Below are positions 1-12,964 of a DNA stretch of 64,000 nucleotides, piece after piece. The notes beneath the pieces were generated by a model. The model ran no database searches. It saw nothing but the letters and a program-made list of their open reading frames with translations, and was not told the origin of the DNA. Each line of letters opens with the position of its first letter. The first letter of the stretch is position 1. A program made the position numbers and the translations under genes. The DNA lies in NCBI GenBank assembly GCA_907165065.1, contig OU015527.1, forward strand, positions 20,225,686 through 20,289,685, written 5' to 3'. Source of the DNA: Caprimulgus europaeus (taxonomy: Eukaryota > Chordata > Aves > Caprimulgiformes > Caprimulgidae).

Positions 1-147
1 GTGCAGGACCTTGCATTTGGCCTTGTTGAACTTCATGAGGTTAGCACAGGCCCACCTCTCCAGCCTGTCAAGGTTCCTCTGGATGGCATCCTGTCCCTCC
101 AGTGTGTCAGCTGAACCACACATCTTGGTGTAGTTGGCAAACTTTCA
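1..147 (-). mobile_element. CR1 LINE fragment cut by the window edge
   Basis: The sequence matches the CR1 RT region just downstream of the catalytic box in minus orientation. Its complement near 120-147 reads KFANYTKMCG, a decayed FADDTKLCG, followed by the ...[13 protein letters not shown] region in another frame. The 3' end lies outside the window. Confidence 0.85.
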
Positions 148-3100
148 GTCATGAATACTAATAAAGGAAATTAATTCTAAAATTGAGTTTAGTCTTTGGA
201 TAAAAGTTTTTGAGAGGTTCAGTGGAGAATAAGGTCAGAAGCTGATTCAGAATGGTGCTCCCACACCTTTGTGCTGCCTGTATAGTAACTAGAGCACATT
301 AGAAATACATTGTTTTTCTGTTAGCCATCTATGATAATAACTGTATTAATTATCTAAGAAGTTCCATGGAACTTCCAGCTACAGGGAAATTGCACTGTCT
401 TCCCGTTAAGCCTGAAAATGAAGGAACTTTTCATACAGATGTGCACAGGGTGGAACACCTGTGGAGCAATATACTCTGCTTCTACTAAATCTCTTTGGAA
501 TTTTCTTTAGAAGTATTATATTTCACAGTATTAAAGCTTCTTCAAGTTTGAATTCAGAGATATTTCTCTAACCTGAAGGATCCTCTTTAGGTCAAAACCA
601 GTTGTGGAATGTTTCAGACTCAAAATAGTTTAAGCAGATTTTTAATTACCCAGTTCCTATGAGGGTTTTTTGCCATAAAATATACCGGAGGTGACAAAAG
701 AAATTGAAGGTTTTTTTAGTTTAGTATGAATTTTAGTGATCTGACTTCCCCGGATGCAGGGCTAAAAGTAATTAGGTAGTAATCATGGCTCTACTCTAAG
801 TATGTGCAGTATGCCTGCTTTGTACTGTGAATGTGAGACTACAGAAATGGGGAGTCCTCAGTCATGGAGTTTATTCGCACCTTCCCAGAAGAGGGAAGAA
901 TAAATAGGGGAGAAAAGTTGTTTTCCAGCTTTGCAATGTATTATTTCTACTTTTTTTTTTTTTTTTTCCTTAGCTATATATGTGTTCTGCTAATGTTTTA
1001 ATTGATATTCCTTATTTGTAACTAGCACTTGGTACTTTAATAGCTGGTTAGAGGATCATATCAGTGTTATTTTGCACTGTTATTTGAAACACTTCTAGCA
1101 TCCTTTCAGGCCATAAGCTGGGTAGATGTGTTCAGAGAGCTTACATTAATCACCTGGAATGATTTAAGTTCCTCCTCTGTTGTGGTGTTCTAAGAACAGG
1201 CATCTGCAGATAGGGGTAGAAACAGCTCAGTGTTTACGGTGAATGGGAAGGGCTATACTGGTCTCTGCCCTCCTTTTAGTATGAAAATCTCTGCTAATGG
1301 GACTTTTAAAGCCTCATAAATTGCAGTGGTTTGTCTCATGTTTTTTGATATATTAAACTAAACAGGGCTTGGTTTTTTTTTCTGATTTTCTTAAAAGCCA
1401 CACAGGTAGCTGCTGTACAAGCAACTTAATCAACCTTGCCCCATGGCAGGGGAAGACTTCTGTCTTTGTTACTTTGAATTACAAAATTATTAAAGAATGC
1501 TTCCTGCTACATTTTGTAAGTGCCATTGTTTTGAAGCACATTAAGGCGATACTTTTGCCTTGGTGGCTTCCCATACATTTGTAAATTATCAGAATAGAAT
1601 GTTAGTTGGAATCTTTGTATTATCACAGGATCCAGCACCTCTTGGCAACAGCTCTGAAAGCATAAAAAATTTCAAGGTAGCCTCTGGAAGCATAAATTAT
1701 TGTCATTATGAATTCAAATGAAAATTAAGCCCTACACAGCAGCTGATTTTTTTTTTTTTTTAAGTCTCCATCACAACTGCTCTAGCACTGGCATACCAAA
1801 CAACAAACTGAGTTGTTAGTTTGTAGCTGCCAGAAGAGGTCTGCTTTCAGGTGAGAATGAACATACCATCTGAGCTGCCTAATTCTTTCAGTCTTCAGTG
1901 CTCCTCTCTTGAAGGGGAAGGCAAGTTTGTTACCCAAGTGTATGTAAGTTATTTTTCCTCATTTGTTCTAGGGCTACAATATTACATTTTTTTCTGTGCT
2001 TTGTAATCAGTATCCAAAACTTATGAGTGGCACAGAGGGATTTCCTGAGGAACTCCACATAGAGTTGGGTACTGCAGAGTAACTGGGATGATTTGAAAGC
2101 ATAACATTTTAGGCCTCTGATGTTTATTCCAGTAAGACTGAAAATTAGGATTTTTTTTTTTTTTAAACTCGTGTTTGGGTGAAAGAGTAAACATTAAGCA
2201 TATTTTTTTAAGTATTTCCTCTATACCCAGTTCCACCTTGTCAGATCACCTTTTCTTGTGGTTGAAAAGTGATACACAAATTATGTAGATTACATGTACC
2301 TTATTCTTCATTGACTTGTATTACAGAAAAGATGAAGAACCAACTTTTGGTGGCCTTTCTAGAAGTAAACAGCTAATCAAAGCTTTTTGAAATTATCTTC
2401 AACATATAATCGACACAGTAATGGTAAAGATGAGCAGTGATTAATTCAGTTGTTTTTAAATGGAAATTTTAATTTTTTTCCCAGTCTTGTCCATTCTCCC
2501 TATAATCTGGTATTTTAATTCTACTGAAAGTAAGTAATGTTTGTATGGTGACTTGAATCATCAGATGACATGTCTGAATTAAAAGATGAGTTCTGTTGGT
2601 TACCTGTGCTTTTTTTCCCCCAAGTACTCAGACTTAAACTTCTGAACTTTTTTGTATTGATTACAATAGTGTCAGATATTAGGGTTAATATTTGGTGTGC
2701 TAAAATGATTAAGCTAAAAGTGAACAGTTTGGCATGAGTACTTACTGCATGGTGGCATTGTAAAAATAGCACTTTTGTGAGTTCTTGGTATTTTCTGTTC
2801 AATTCTTTTTATAGATTTACAATGAATCCAGTATCATTTAGTAGGACAGACAGGGGTATGTGAGAGTGGGGTTAGCATCACTGCCAGATTGGAGATTGAA
2901 TTTTACATAGAAGTGTAAAATAACTTCCTTGTGTGTTTGGCATACCTTATTAGTATAGATGCTGAGCATGTTAAATATAGGCACCTTGTAGACATTGGCT
3001 AGAAGGACAGTGTAAAGCAAGTAAAGGGCTCAAATCATTGTACTTCATTGTTCTGAAATTTTGAAAACTTTTATGCAAAGTGAGCTTCCTTACTAGCCCA

Positions 3101-5963
3101 AAGTCAAGCTAATTCCATGGTAACTGCAGTTTTCACTCTGACTTTGTGAAGTGACCATGTAGCAGACACTGAAAAATTGATAGTAGGGGTTAGCCAGATG
3201 TACCAAAACAGTGTTGTATTGATAAAATATGCCTTTATTAAGAATGCTAAGAAAGTATTAATATACTTTTTTTTTTTTACCATTGTACCCATTTTGTTAT
3301 GGTTCTCTCACTCAGAAACACAGCTTTTCTCATGACTGTAATTGCTGTTTGACCTACGTAATTTTTTTAATAGTGTTTTTTGTGCTGACAACTCATGCCA
3401 TTCATATTGCTCCTTTTCTGCCTGTCACCATTTAGCTATGCATAATATATGCATAATTTCGTTTTCCCTGCCTCCTTTGGTACATTGACATGTTAGAAAT
3501 GACAGCCATCTCTTGGCTTTTTTCCATTCTTTGCTTAAGTCTTCTAGCGGCACAAATCCAGATAGCATTTCCTAATTTTTTCCCTCTTACAGTATTATTT
3601 AATCTAATTATTTTACAAATCCCTTACTGTTTTCATTAGATGCCACCTACCCAAGCCCTTCATGTTTGACTTAAGATTTCCAGGTCTTCCTTAGTTGATG
3701 GTATCTCAAATTCTTTAGCATTAGCTAGGATAAGTTATGCTTCATAGTTCTTCATCAAAACCTATTTTTATTAAATCATTATCTGTGGTTCAGTGCTTCT
3801 GCTTATCAAAGGCACATGCAATTCTTCAAATGTAATATTCTCTTATATTTCTAAATACTCTCACCTCCCTCTGAGTAATTTCCAGCACATTCCTCCTTTC
3901 TGCTCTTACTCAGTCATCAGATGGTTTCCAGTTTATCAGTGTTCATTGCTGAGATTATGAGCCCTAAAGCTGCTTCCTGTTCCCCATTGGTACAACAGAC
4001 CTTCCCACTCATGACAGAATTTATTTTCTGTGCTCACCTTACTCTCTCCTTCATCAGTTCTGCTATCTTTGCAATTCTAAATTTTCATTTAAGTTAACCA
4101 AGTGTGTATTGCAACCTACACTGCCATTATCAAGACTTAATTTCCTGAAACATGCAGATCTTCGTCCAACTCTTTTGCTGTCTTTAATGCTTACCAGTTT
4201 TCTGGGATAATATTGAGAGAACATAGTATTGTGGGTTTTGTTCTTGCCTTGTTGGCTTTCCTTCATTCTGCTCTGCACTGGCAAAAGAAGATATTTTTCT
4301 CATCCCTTTCTTTCTTCTAACTTAAGTGTTTAATGTAATAACACTTTATCTTCTGATTTCTCTTAGCCTAGTCTCATCTCCCTTATTACCTATCTTTCAA
4401 AACTTTCTTGGGATATCTTCTACATTTTTTTATTCTCGTACTATTTAGGTCCCTCTATAATTTTGGCTTCGGAATGCTGTTCTTCTCTGGTTCACTTTTG
4501 TGTATTGGTTTCACAGAGGCCTTCTACTTTTCTCTACATTTGATTTTCACTGATTATCTACAGACATGTGGTCATATCTTGCCCAAATGGTGAAAACGTG
4601 CAAATCTATGCTCTTTTAGAACAGAAGGAGAGGTCCTAATTCTCTAATATGCTCTGGTGGCTGTTAAGCTTGAGCTTACAGTTCTTTTCTTGACTTTTCG
4701 TCTGTTTCAAATATTACAACACACTTTTCTTTGGCATTAGTAAACATAACAGTCTTTTCCCATGAAGGTCCATCCAAAATCCTGCTGAACAGCTGTTTTC
4801 TCAGTTTATTGAACTGCTTTGTCCTGATGGTTTGGCAAGTCAGGATGCTATCTCTTGTTATCAACTGGAAATAAATATGTCATTTTTAGGGCTTTTCTGT
4901 GCCTGGTATCCTGTCATCCCACTCACTCTTGAAATGTATGTTTCCCTCCTGTTATTCAAAGATGCCTGTTACCTTTGATTGCTGGTTGAATTTGTTTTGT
5001 GTCTGTTTAGGCTTGGTTGATTGTCCTCCAAACACTTGTAGAGCTAATTAGTCTCTGTTTTTTTTCTATCCAAAAGCCTCAATTTGCCATAAATTTTAGC
5101 ATGTGCATGCAGAATCATTAAGTCAGGCTCGCAATATACTGAAAATACTTGAGGTTTGTCCTCTCCATTATTCTTATTATGGAGTTCTTATTTCTTTCCT
5201 TAATCTGTTTTACATCTAGTTTGTTAATTACTTGATAGGTACTCTTCTGTTTTTACAGTTCCTCAGTGAACTGATGTCTGGCTTCAAAAAGTGAGGGGTC
5301 TCCAGTGCTTGAATAATGTACCTTTTACCCCACCAGCTAAAGTTGTACTTTTACATATAACTTTTTAGTAATGAATTGTATTAAAATGATAACACTTGGA
5401 AAATATTTCACTGAACTTTTTGATAAATACCCTATAAGAGAGGGCTGACTTGCATTAAATCTAGGTCCCAAAGTTCTGACTTTGGGCATTGCTAGCAGTA
5501 AGTTTAAGTGTATGCAACCCCTTCTGGCAGAGCCTGCTTCTTGTGTGTCATCAGAGACAAATCTGATATTATGAAATTTTTGTTTTCAAGTGCATGCTAT
5601 TTCTTTGTGCAGGGAAAGAACTGTGTAAGTGAATGTAGTGACCAGTGGCTGCAGTTCACCCACTGTGTGAGGATAATGCAGTGGTCTGGATTTGCCTTAG
5701 CAGGGTGATGCCTCTGAGCCTATCTCAGCAACAGCTTTGTGAATCAGTGCCAAAATTAGCATTGATATTTTTATTTTTTTCACATTGAGTAAAAAGTAGA
5801 AGGTATCTGGCATTAGTAATTTATTGCTTTGTTTCACTTGGAAATCATTTGTTGTGAATACTTAACATTAGTAGTGAAACTAATAGCATTAGCCCAAGTT
5901 ACAGATGAGAAACAGATGCGTTACTTTATTGAAGCAAATCTTAGAACTTTTTTGGAGAAACAG
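148..5963. other. Presumed DTWD2 intron, no gene seen
   Basis: I see no exon, RNA gene or recognisable transposon here. T-runs lie at 951-967, 1747-1761 and 2151-2164. From about 3300 to 5000 the plus strand is clearly pyrimidine-biased. All open frames are short and unconserved in appearance. It is assigned to intron because the first DTWD2 exon seen is internal. Confidence 0.5.
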
Positions 5964-6566
5964 TGTATTTGGTCTAGTTGGGATGGAATTAATTTTACCT
6001 AATAGCAGCCCTCGTAGTGCTGTGTTTCGTATTAGTAGCTAGAAAGGTGTTGGTAACACACCTGTGTTTTGGTAACTGCCAAGCAGTGCTCACACAGCAT
6101 CAAGGCTGACTCTCCAACATTCCCCTCTCACCCCTAAAGGCCAGTAGGCTTGGAGTGGGCAAGAGATTGGGAAGGTGCATAGCCAGGACAGACCCAAACT
6201 GACCAAAGGGATATTCTGTACCATATGACATCTGCTCAGGAATAAAAGGGAGGAGAACAGAGGGGGAAGGAGGGAGCATGTTATTTATGTTTGTCTTCCA
6301 GGGTAACTGCTATGCATATGAAACCCTCCTTCCAAGGAAATGGCCAAACGTCACCTGCTGATGGGAAGTAGAGAATAAAGATTTTGTTCTTTTGCTTCTG
6401 CATGTGCAACTTTGCTTTGCTTCTATTAAACTGCCTTTTGTCTGGAATCATGACTTTGTGGTTTTGTTATTCCAGCTTATTTTTTCCTCTCCCCACCCTG
6501 CTGAGGAGGAGGGTGATAGAGTGGCTGAGTGGGCACCTGGCATTCAGGCAAGGTTAACCCACCACA
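5964..6566 (+). mobile_element. Solo LTR, avian ERVL-like endogenous retrovirus
   Basis: A 603-bp element begins TG and ends CA and is flanked by the 5-bp duplication AACAG (5959-5963 and 6567-6571), the usual size for ERVL. It carries the typical middle segment with gatattctgtaccatatga, an AATAAA at 6374-6379 and the familiar terminal part with gggtgatagagtggctgagtg and gttaacccaccaca. No internal retroviral region is present, so it is a solo LTR left by recombination. Confidence 0.88.
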
Positions 6567-6571
6567 AACAG

Positions 6572-7579
6572 TAATGGATGTAATTTATTTTAAAGAGATA
6601 TCACACTTCTAGATATACTAATTGCTGCTGCTGGTTTTGTTTCCTGGACTTGAGTTTCTAATTTGTTTGGGTATTTTTGCTGTATTTAGCAGTTTTGTTC
6701 TGAAGTTTTTTCTCTGTACAATTCTCTGCTTTGTTTTCTAGTTATACTTTGAGCTAGAATTAAGGTATGATATGACCTTTTCCTGCTATTCTGGGACTGT
6801 AGCTTTAGAAATTCCTTCCCCTCCCCCCCCTTCCTGCTTGGCCTTTAAGGGTACATTTGGAGAATTTTTTTCTCTACTAGAAGGAGTGGAAGATTATTTT
6901 TGTCTCTGATGGTGACACTTCAAGAATTCTTTATCAGTTTCCTAGCTTCTATTTCAATTTTATCCTGCTCTCTAAAACAAGCACTTTGAAGAAGTACTGG
7001 CTTTTAGAATGTATGTGGTTAACATCCTAAATTATAGCAAACAAGCTACAAATAACTCAATACAGATATTATAGAAAACAAATGTTTAATGGAAGTTTTA
7101 CATACTTAGCAGGGGGGGAAGGAATCTTGTTATGGAAATTAAGGTTTTAAGATGTTTAGAGATAATGGGTTACATAAAAGCCATCTTAAGACTCAGTAAA
7201 AGATCTATAAAAGTCTTGTTAGAATTACTACAGATTCTCTGGCTGCCTTTCTATAAGAGAGGATTAGGCTTCTTAGTCTGGATGTATTTGTTATGTAGAG
7301 AAGTGGTCTAGCCTATGATTATGACTTCTAGGTATTGCTAAGTACTGCTGCCTAGGTTTCTTTGCAGTTCTTTGCTGCCGCTCTTCTGTAGAAAGAATAT
7401 TTATTTTCTTCATAAGCAAACTGTAGGTTGGTTTTCTTACTTTTTTCCATGATGCTAGATAAGCCATAAAATATTTTGGGTATGTTTTGTGTTGTATGAG
7501 CAGTAGATAGGAAGAGGTTGCTGAATGCAGTGTAAAGGGAAAAAAGTGTCCTTCAGTAGGATGTGGAGGCTTGTGTATT
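6572..7579. other. Unique intronic sequence
   Basis: AT-rich sequence with short C- and G-runs (about 6823-6832 and 7112-7119) and no gene or repeat that I recognise. Confidence 0.4.
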
Positions 7580-7636
7580 TTGTTGTTGTTGGGTTTGGTT
7601 TCTTGTTTGTTTGGGGTTTTTTTTGGGGTTTTTTTT
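7580..7636. repeat. G/T-rich simple tract
   Basis: The tract has (TTG)n followed by runs of GGGG and TTTTTTTT on the plus strand. It stands directly beside the 3' end of the neighbouring minus-strand CR1. Confidence 0.7.
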
Positions 7637-7655
7637 GCAATGTGGAGGATTGCAA

Positions 7656-8793
7656 ATCACAGAATCACAGAATCACAGAATATTAGGGATTGGAAGGGAC
7701 CTCGAGAGATCATCTAGTCCAATCCCCCTGCTGGAGCAGGAACACCTAGATGAGTTCGCACAGGAAGGCGTCCAGGCGGGTCTTGAATGTATCCAGAGAA
7801 GGAGACTCCACAACCTCCCTGGGCAGCCTGTTCCAGTGCTCTGTCACCCTCACAGTAAAGAAGTTCTTTCTCAAATTTAAGTGGAACCTCCTGTGTTCCA
7901 GCTTACACCCATTGCCCCTTGTCCTATCATTGGTCATCACTGCAAAGAGCCTGGCCCCATCCTCCTGACACTCACCATTCAAATATTTATAAACATTAAT
8001 CAGGTCCCCCCTCAGCCTCCTCTTCTCCAAGCTAAAGAGCCCCAGCTCCCTCAGCCTTTCCTCGTAAGGGAGATGCTCCATTCCCTTAATCATTTTGGTG
8101 GCTCTTTGCTGGACTCTCTCAAGCAGCTCCCTGTCCTTCTTGAACTGTGGGGCCCAGAACTGGACACAATATTCCAGATGTGGCCTCACCAGGGCAGAGT
8201 AAAGGGGAAGAAGAACCTCTCTTGACCTACTGACTACACCCCTTCTAATGCACCCCAGGATGCCATTGGCCTTCCTGGCCACAAGGGCACAGTGCTGGCT
8301 CATGGTCATCCTGCTGGCCACCAGGACTCCCAGATCCCTTTCCCCTACACTGCTCTCTAGGAGATCATTTCCTAACCTATACTGGAACCTGGGGTTGTTC
8401 CTGCCCAGGTGCAACACCCTACACTTGCCCTTATTATATTTCATCAAGTTTTTCCCTGCCCAGCTCTCCAGCCTGTCCAGGTCTCTCTGGATGGCAGCAC
8501 AGCCTTCTGGAGTGTCAGCCACTCCTCCCAGCTTGGTATCATCAGCAAACTTGCTGACAGTGCATTCAATTCCCTCATCCAGGTCATTTATGAATATATT
8601 GAATAGTACTGGTCCTAGTACCGACCCCTGAGGGACTCCACTAGACACAGGTCTCCAACTAGACTCCGCCCCATTGACCACTACTCTCTGGCTTCTTCCC
8701 ACCAGCCAGTTAATAATCCATCTCACTACCTGCTCATCTAATCCACACTTCCTCAATTTATCAGCGAGGATGCTGTGGGAGACCGTGTCAAAA
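7656..8793 (-). mobile_element. 5'-truncated CR1 LINE with natural 3' end
   Basis: A minus-strand CR1 of about 1.14 kb. The 3' end at the left has three TCACAGAA-type repeats (7656-7680). The 5' break at about 8793 falls inside the reverse transcriptase, just before DTVSHSIL. Below the break, the RT and C-terminal region are uninterrupted to the normal stop. The subfamily is the same as the 3' half of the copy at 15618-18232. Confidence 0.95.
7746..8793 (-). pseudogene. CR1 ORF2 reverse transcriptase, C-terminal part, open frame
   Basis: This is the C-terminal half of the CR1 ORF2 protein, which reverse-transcribes the element RNA at the target site. From the 5' break the frame stays open for about 347 codons. 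It contains [18 protein letters not shown] (RT motif B region), then FADD with both catalytic aspartates (8538-8549), then the conserved thumb/C-terminal region with [11 protein letters not shown] and LPREVV, ending LDAFLCELI. The endonuclease and the first RT motifs, including the first catalytic Asp (motif A, YLDFSKAF), are missing, so it cannot act alone. The frame continues upstream to 8912 through 40 unrelated flanking codons by chance. Confidence 0.9.
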
Positions 8794-10617
8794 TGGGGAG
8801 GATTTTGCAATAAACTCTTTTCGTCGAGGAAGTAATTAAATATTTGAGGGAATTGGTATTGTGGTCCACTAACAAAGCAAAAACTTGCCAAGATAATGGC
8901 TTTGCTTTTCATTTCTTGACAAGACTGTACCTTTAGCAGCCATTACATTAATTTTTAAAACTAATCTGCCCAGGTAACCAAATATGGCTGTGGACATATT
9001 AGTTAGAAGAGTCAGGTTTTTAAATGCTGGGAGTGGTTGAAAACCATTTTTGTAAAAAAACCTGTTAGTGCTCTAATAGTACAGGCAGGAAGTAGTTTTT
9101 CTTTTATTACTAGCTTATGTTCTATTATTTAGTTTAAGCACAGTGTATGAGAAAGGAGAAATAAATTGAAACTGGTATAATAGAAGACACAATAAAACCA
9201 ATCCATTATTACCCATTGTTCCTTTGTATTCTAGTTTCTTAAATGCTTCAGGCCAACTTCAACTGTGACAGTAATAAGGAACTTGGTATACCGTACTAGG
9301 ATCCTGGTACAGACAAACTCACTTCTGTTTTATTTGCATGTTTGTGCTGTAAATGCTAATGTAATGGTAATAATGGTTTTCCCCTGGGAAACATACCAGA
9401 GTTTTTGCTAACAAATTTTTATGTAGAGGTTTCCATAGATTAATAAGAGTTATTAATAAGCTTCATTTATGATAAAATATTTAGTTGAGAAATTACAGGT
9501 TTCTAAACCTTAAAAACATTTCTCATTATTTGATCTTTTGACCTAAGATAATTTGTTTATACAATTGATGTCTTTAAAGGGGAGGAAAAAAATTCAGATT
9601 GTATTAGAGACTAAATATAATTTATCTACAAAGAAGTAGAGTATCTAATAAGAAAACATAATTTTTTTCTCTTGGTAGGTATCTCTTATGCTTCATTTGT
9701 GATCCTAAGGGAGTATTTCTGAGTGTGGAGATGATAAAAGGGTTGTTACTTTTTTAAAAAAATTCATTTTATTACCATATGGGAATTGTGGGGATCAGTA
9801 TTCATACACTCTTCCAAGTGCAGGAGTATTGAGAGAGGCAAAGACACCTGTTTATGACCAAGATGAAATAGTAAAAATGATGAGAAAAATTCAGAAGTTC
9901 CTATTAACCTGATGGTTTTCCACAGATAATAAATTAGCATCTGTTCTATAATATTAGTACTGTATGCTACTAAATGGTAATGTTGCATTTTAAAAATTTG
10001 AATACTTGCCTTTCACACTGGCAAAGTTTAATAGATCCCTGTTGATTTAAAACCACTTAGAGAGTTTGAGAGAACCGAGTACAGAAGCGTAATAAAAATG
10101 TGTATGATACAAAAACTGGATTATAATGAGATAAGATAGTGTTTAAATTATACATCTCAAGAGCATGCATCCTAGAAATAATGAAATGCTACTTGTTGTA
10201 AGTACAATCTTGAGAACGTTGCTATGACAAAGTGGTTGGATACAATTCAGGCACAAATGAAAGATCTGAATAGTTCTGCTTGGCACAGATTGCTGACAGA
10301 TTAGGTGGATTATATAGGCCTGCAATGCCTACTGCATGCCAAAACTAAGGCTGAACAGCAGTTTGTATGAAAAGCAAGTACTGCAGGCATTTCTCTTACA
10401 GAATTTAAGACCACAGTTTCACCTTAAAACATAGTTTTTAAGTCACATCAGCTTTTTGAGCTTTATATTATTTTGAGCTTTTTATATTAGCTATTGGTCA
10501 TGGAAAGGTGGGTAACAGATAAGAAACTTTATATTGATGTAGTTACAGAAAGTGATTATCTTCAGATTGATCTTATTTTTAATTACTGCAGTAAAATGTT
10601 ACCTTGTTTGAAGTTTG
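8794..10617. other. Unique intronic sequence
   Basis: AT-rich sequence without a supported exon, RNA gene or transposon. Only short chance ORFs are present. Confidence 0.4.
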
Positions 10618-11058
10618 AAGGGCTACAAAGTTGATTAAAGGGCTGGAACATCTTTCTTACGAGGAAAGACTGAGACAGCTGGGTCTGTTTAGCCTGGAGA
10701 AGAGAAGACTGAGAGGGGACCCTATCAATGTCTCTAAATATCTAAACAGTGGGTGTCAAGAGGATGGGGCCAGACTCTTTTTGGTGGTGGTCCGCGATAG
10801 AACAAGGGGTAATGGGCACAAGCTGGAACACAGGAGGTTCTGCTTAAACATGAGGAAACACTTCTCTACTGTGAGGGTGACAGAGCACTGGAACAGGCTG
10901 CCCAGAGAGGTTGTGGGTTCCCATCTCTGGAGATATTCAAAACCTGCCTGGATGCAGTTCTGTCCAACCTGCTCTAGATGAACCTGCTTTAGCAGAAGGG
11001 TTGGGCTAGATGATCTCCAGAGCTCCCTTCCAATCCCCACCATTCTGTGATTCTGTGA
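10618..11058 (+). mobile_element. CR1 LINE 3' end
   Basis: A plus-strand 3'-terminal CR1 piece of about 440 bp. The frame 10631-10981 reads [17 protein letters not shown] to [10 protein letters not shown], the C terminus of the CR1 RT protein, followed by the 3' UTR. It ends in ATTCTGTGATTCTGTGA at 11042-11058. Confidence 0.93.
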
Positions 11059-12964
11059 AGTGAAATGCTGCAACAAATTGATTTCTTTCTAGCATTGTCT
11101 AAAGTCTACAAACTGCTAATGAAAACTCAAAGCTAATAGTATATACAAATACAGCTGTTACAGCACGAGGAATGAATGTTCATAGGAAAATCATGTGTTA
11201 CTAAAGTACGTGTGTGAAAACACTGTAAACATAATTGTATCTTTATAGAGGATATTCCTTCAGCATAGTTCCATTACTTGAAATCATTATGTTTGAGAAT
11301 AAGATCAACTGAAGACCAGGAATGGCATTTTATATTCATTACGTACATATATAGCAGCATAGTTGGAAAAGTAGGAATTGAAAGATCTTCAAACTACCAC
11401 TGTTATTCCCCTATAAATTTAAGTGACATCAGCTGCCTGTAGGCATGGTATTAATACCATGTACAAGAGAGTCTGCAGAATTCTCAGTGAGTCTGTTTTA
11501 ACAGGTGAACTTCATTTACTGCTGTTAGAAAGCTCAAAACCCTGTTTAGTTTGTATCTTTATTGCTGCAATTATTTATGTTTTTTTGTCCTCTGTGGACA
11601 TGGAGAAAAGGTTATTTCCTTCCTCTTGTGGTTTTGAAGACTACTAACTAGGTTTCCCTTTTGCAGCCTTTTCTCTAAAACTTGCAACCTCCGTTCATTC
11701 TGTTTCTCCCTGAAAACTTTTATCCCTTTTGCTGTTCTTGTCAGTAGACATTCTCTAGCTAGTTCATGCCTATAAGTTTGCGGTTTTGCACTTCTTTTTC
11801 TTTCCTCATAAGAAAGGACGCTGCATTTTAACTGCAGTAGAGTACTTTTTGAGGTGGCCTATATTCTAATGTGAGAGCTGACTCGTTTGTTGATGCTGAT
11901 TCTGTTACCCACATTATTCCTTTGAAAAGGTCAACTGTGAAATTCAACTTCTGAGGTTTTACTTAGTTTTATTTATTCCTAATTTTTCCTCTGGATTGTA
12001 GACCAATATGATTCATGTTTGGTTGTTGTTTGTTTTTTTTTTTCCTACTCTGGTTTTGATTAGTGTGCTTGTTTTTTACCTAGCTGTCATGGTACTTTAA
12101 GTTTAGACTTGTGCACACCAATTCTCTGAACAACTTTTTTTCTGAAGTTTTGTTGGCTTTGTCTGGAAATCTTGATGGAGAGTCTCTGCTAGTTTTAGCA
12201 ACCTAAAATGAAATGGTTAGAAAAGAAAATTCCAGGACATCTGATCCTTCATATACGTCTACTTTATTCTTTTCCTCCTTAGTTATTACTTAGAGACCTA
12301 CTGAAAAAAGAAAAGGTCTTGCTCTGCCTTGCAAACTTCAGAGAAAGTAATACCTCTTTTTACTTGAGTGTATTTTTCAAGTAAGCTATTTTTCTGTTTA
12401 TATCCAACACATAAAAATGTAAAGTCTCTTTAGTTCCAACCAAGTGTCACTTCTATCACTTAAATAACTTTTAAAAAATTTATATTGCCTAATAGTCACT
12501 TTGCAGTAATTTACAAACCTAAATCATGCCTTACAGGCAACCAAACCATGTTCATTATCAGGCCCTTTCAGGTAACATCAACTAAAACCTGTTATAAACT
12601 GTTAAGAGTTGTACTATTTCTGAAAGGAAAAATTAATCTGCATTCTTTCTCCTCCTCACCCCCTATGACAGTTAAAAACTTTGTTGAACAATTGCCTTGG
12701 CTAGAGTGAAACGTTAGAGTTGTGTATCTTTTTTCCTTAGTAGTTATGTATGAGTGAATTGTGTATATTCATAACTTCATCAGAGATTAACTGCAATATA
12801 TTATTTTGAGATTTTTACTTAAGGATTGAGATTTTTGGCTTTGAAGTCCTAATCTTAACAAATCTACAAGGAGCTTTTGATAACTCCTGTTAATAGTTCA
12901 TGAATACATGTGACATAAAATAAAGGAAGGATTTACTTAATTGATGGTCTTCATGGCTATTAAG
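11059..12964. other. Unique intronic sequence
   Basis: No gene or recognised repeat is seen. It contains several T-rich stretches (for example about 12030-12045) and short chance ORFs only. Confidence 0.4.

Noticed and set aside
6392..6574. A frame with HPAEEEGD, resembling the HPAEE motif expected in an earlier DTWD2 exon
   Set aside because: It is the standard end of the solo LTR at 5964-6566, and the surrounding residues do not match DTWD2.
8794..8912. The first 40 codons of the long minus-strand ORF as part of a host gene
   Set aside because: The CR1 match starts at about 8793. The upstream codons are AT-rich flanking DNA with no family features, so this is a chance extension of the RT frame.
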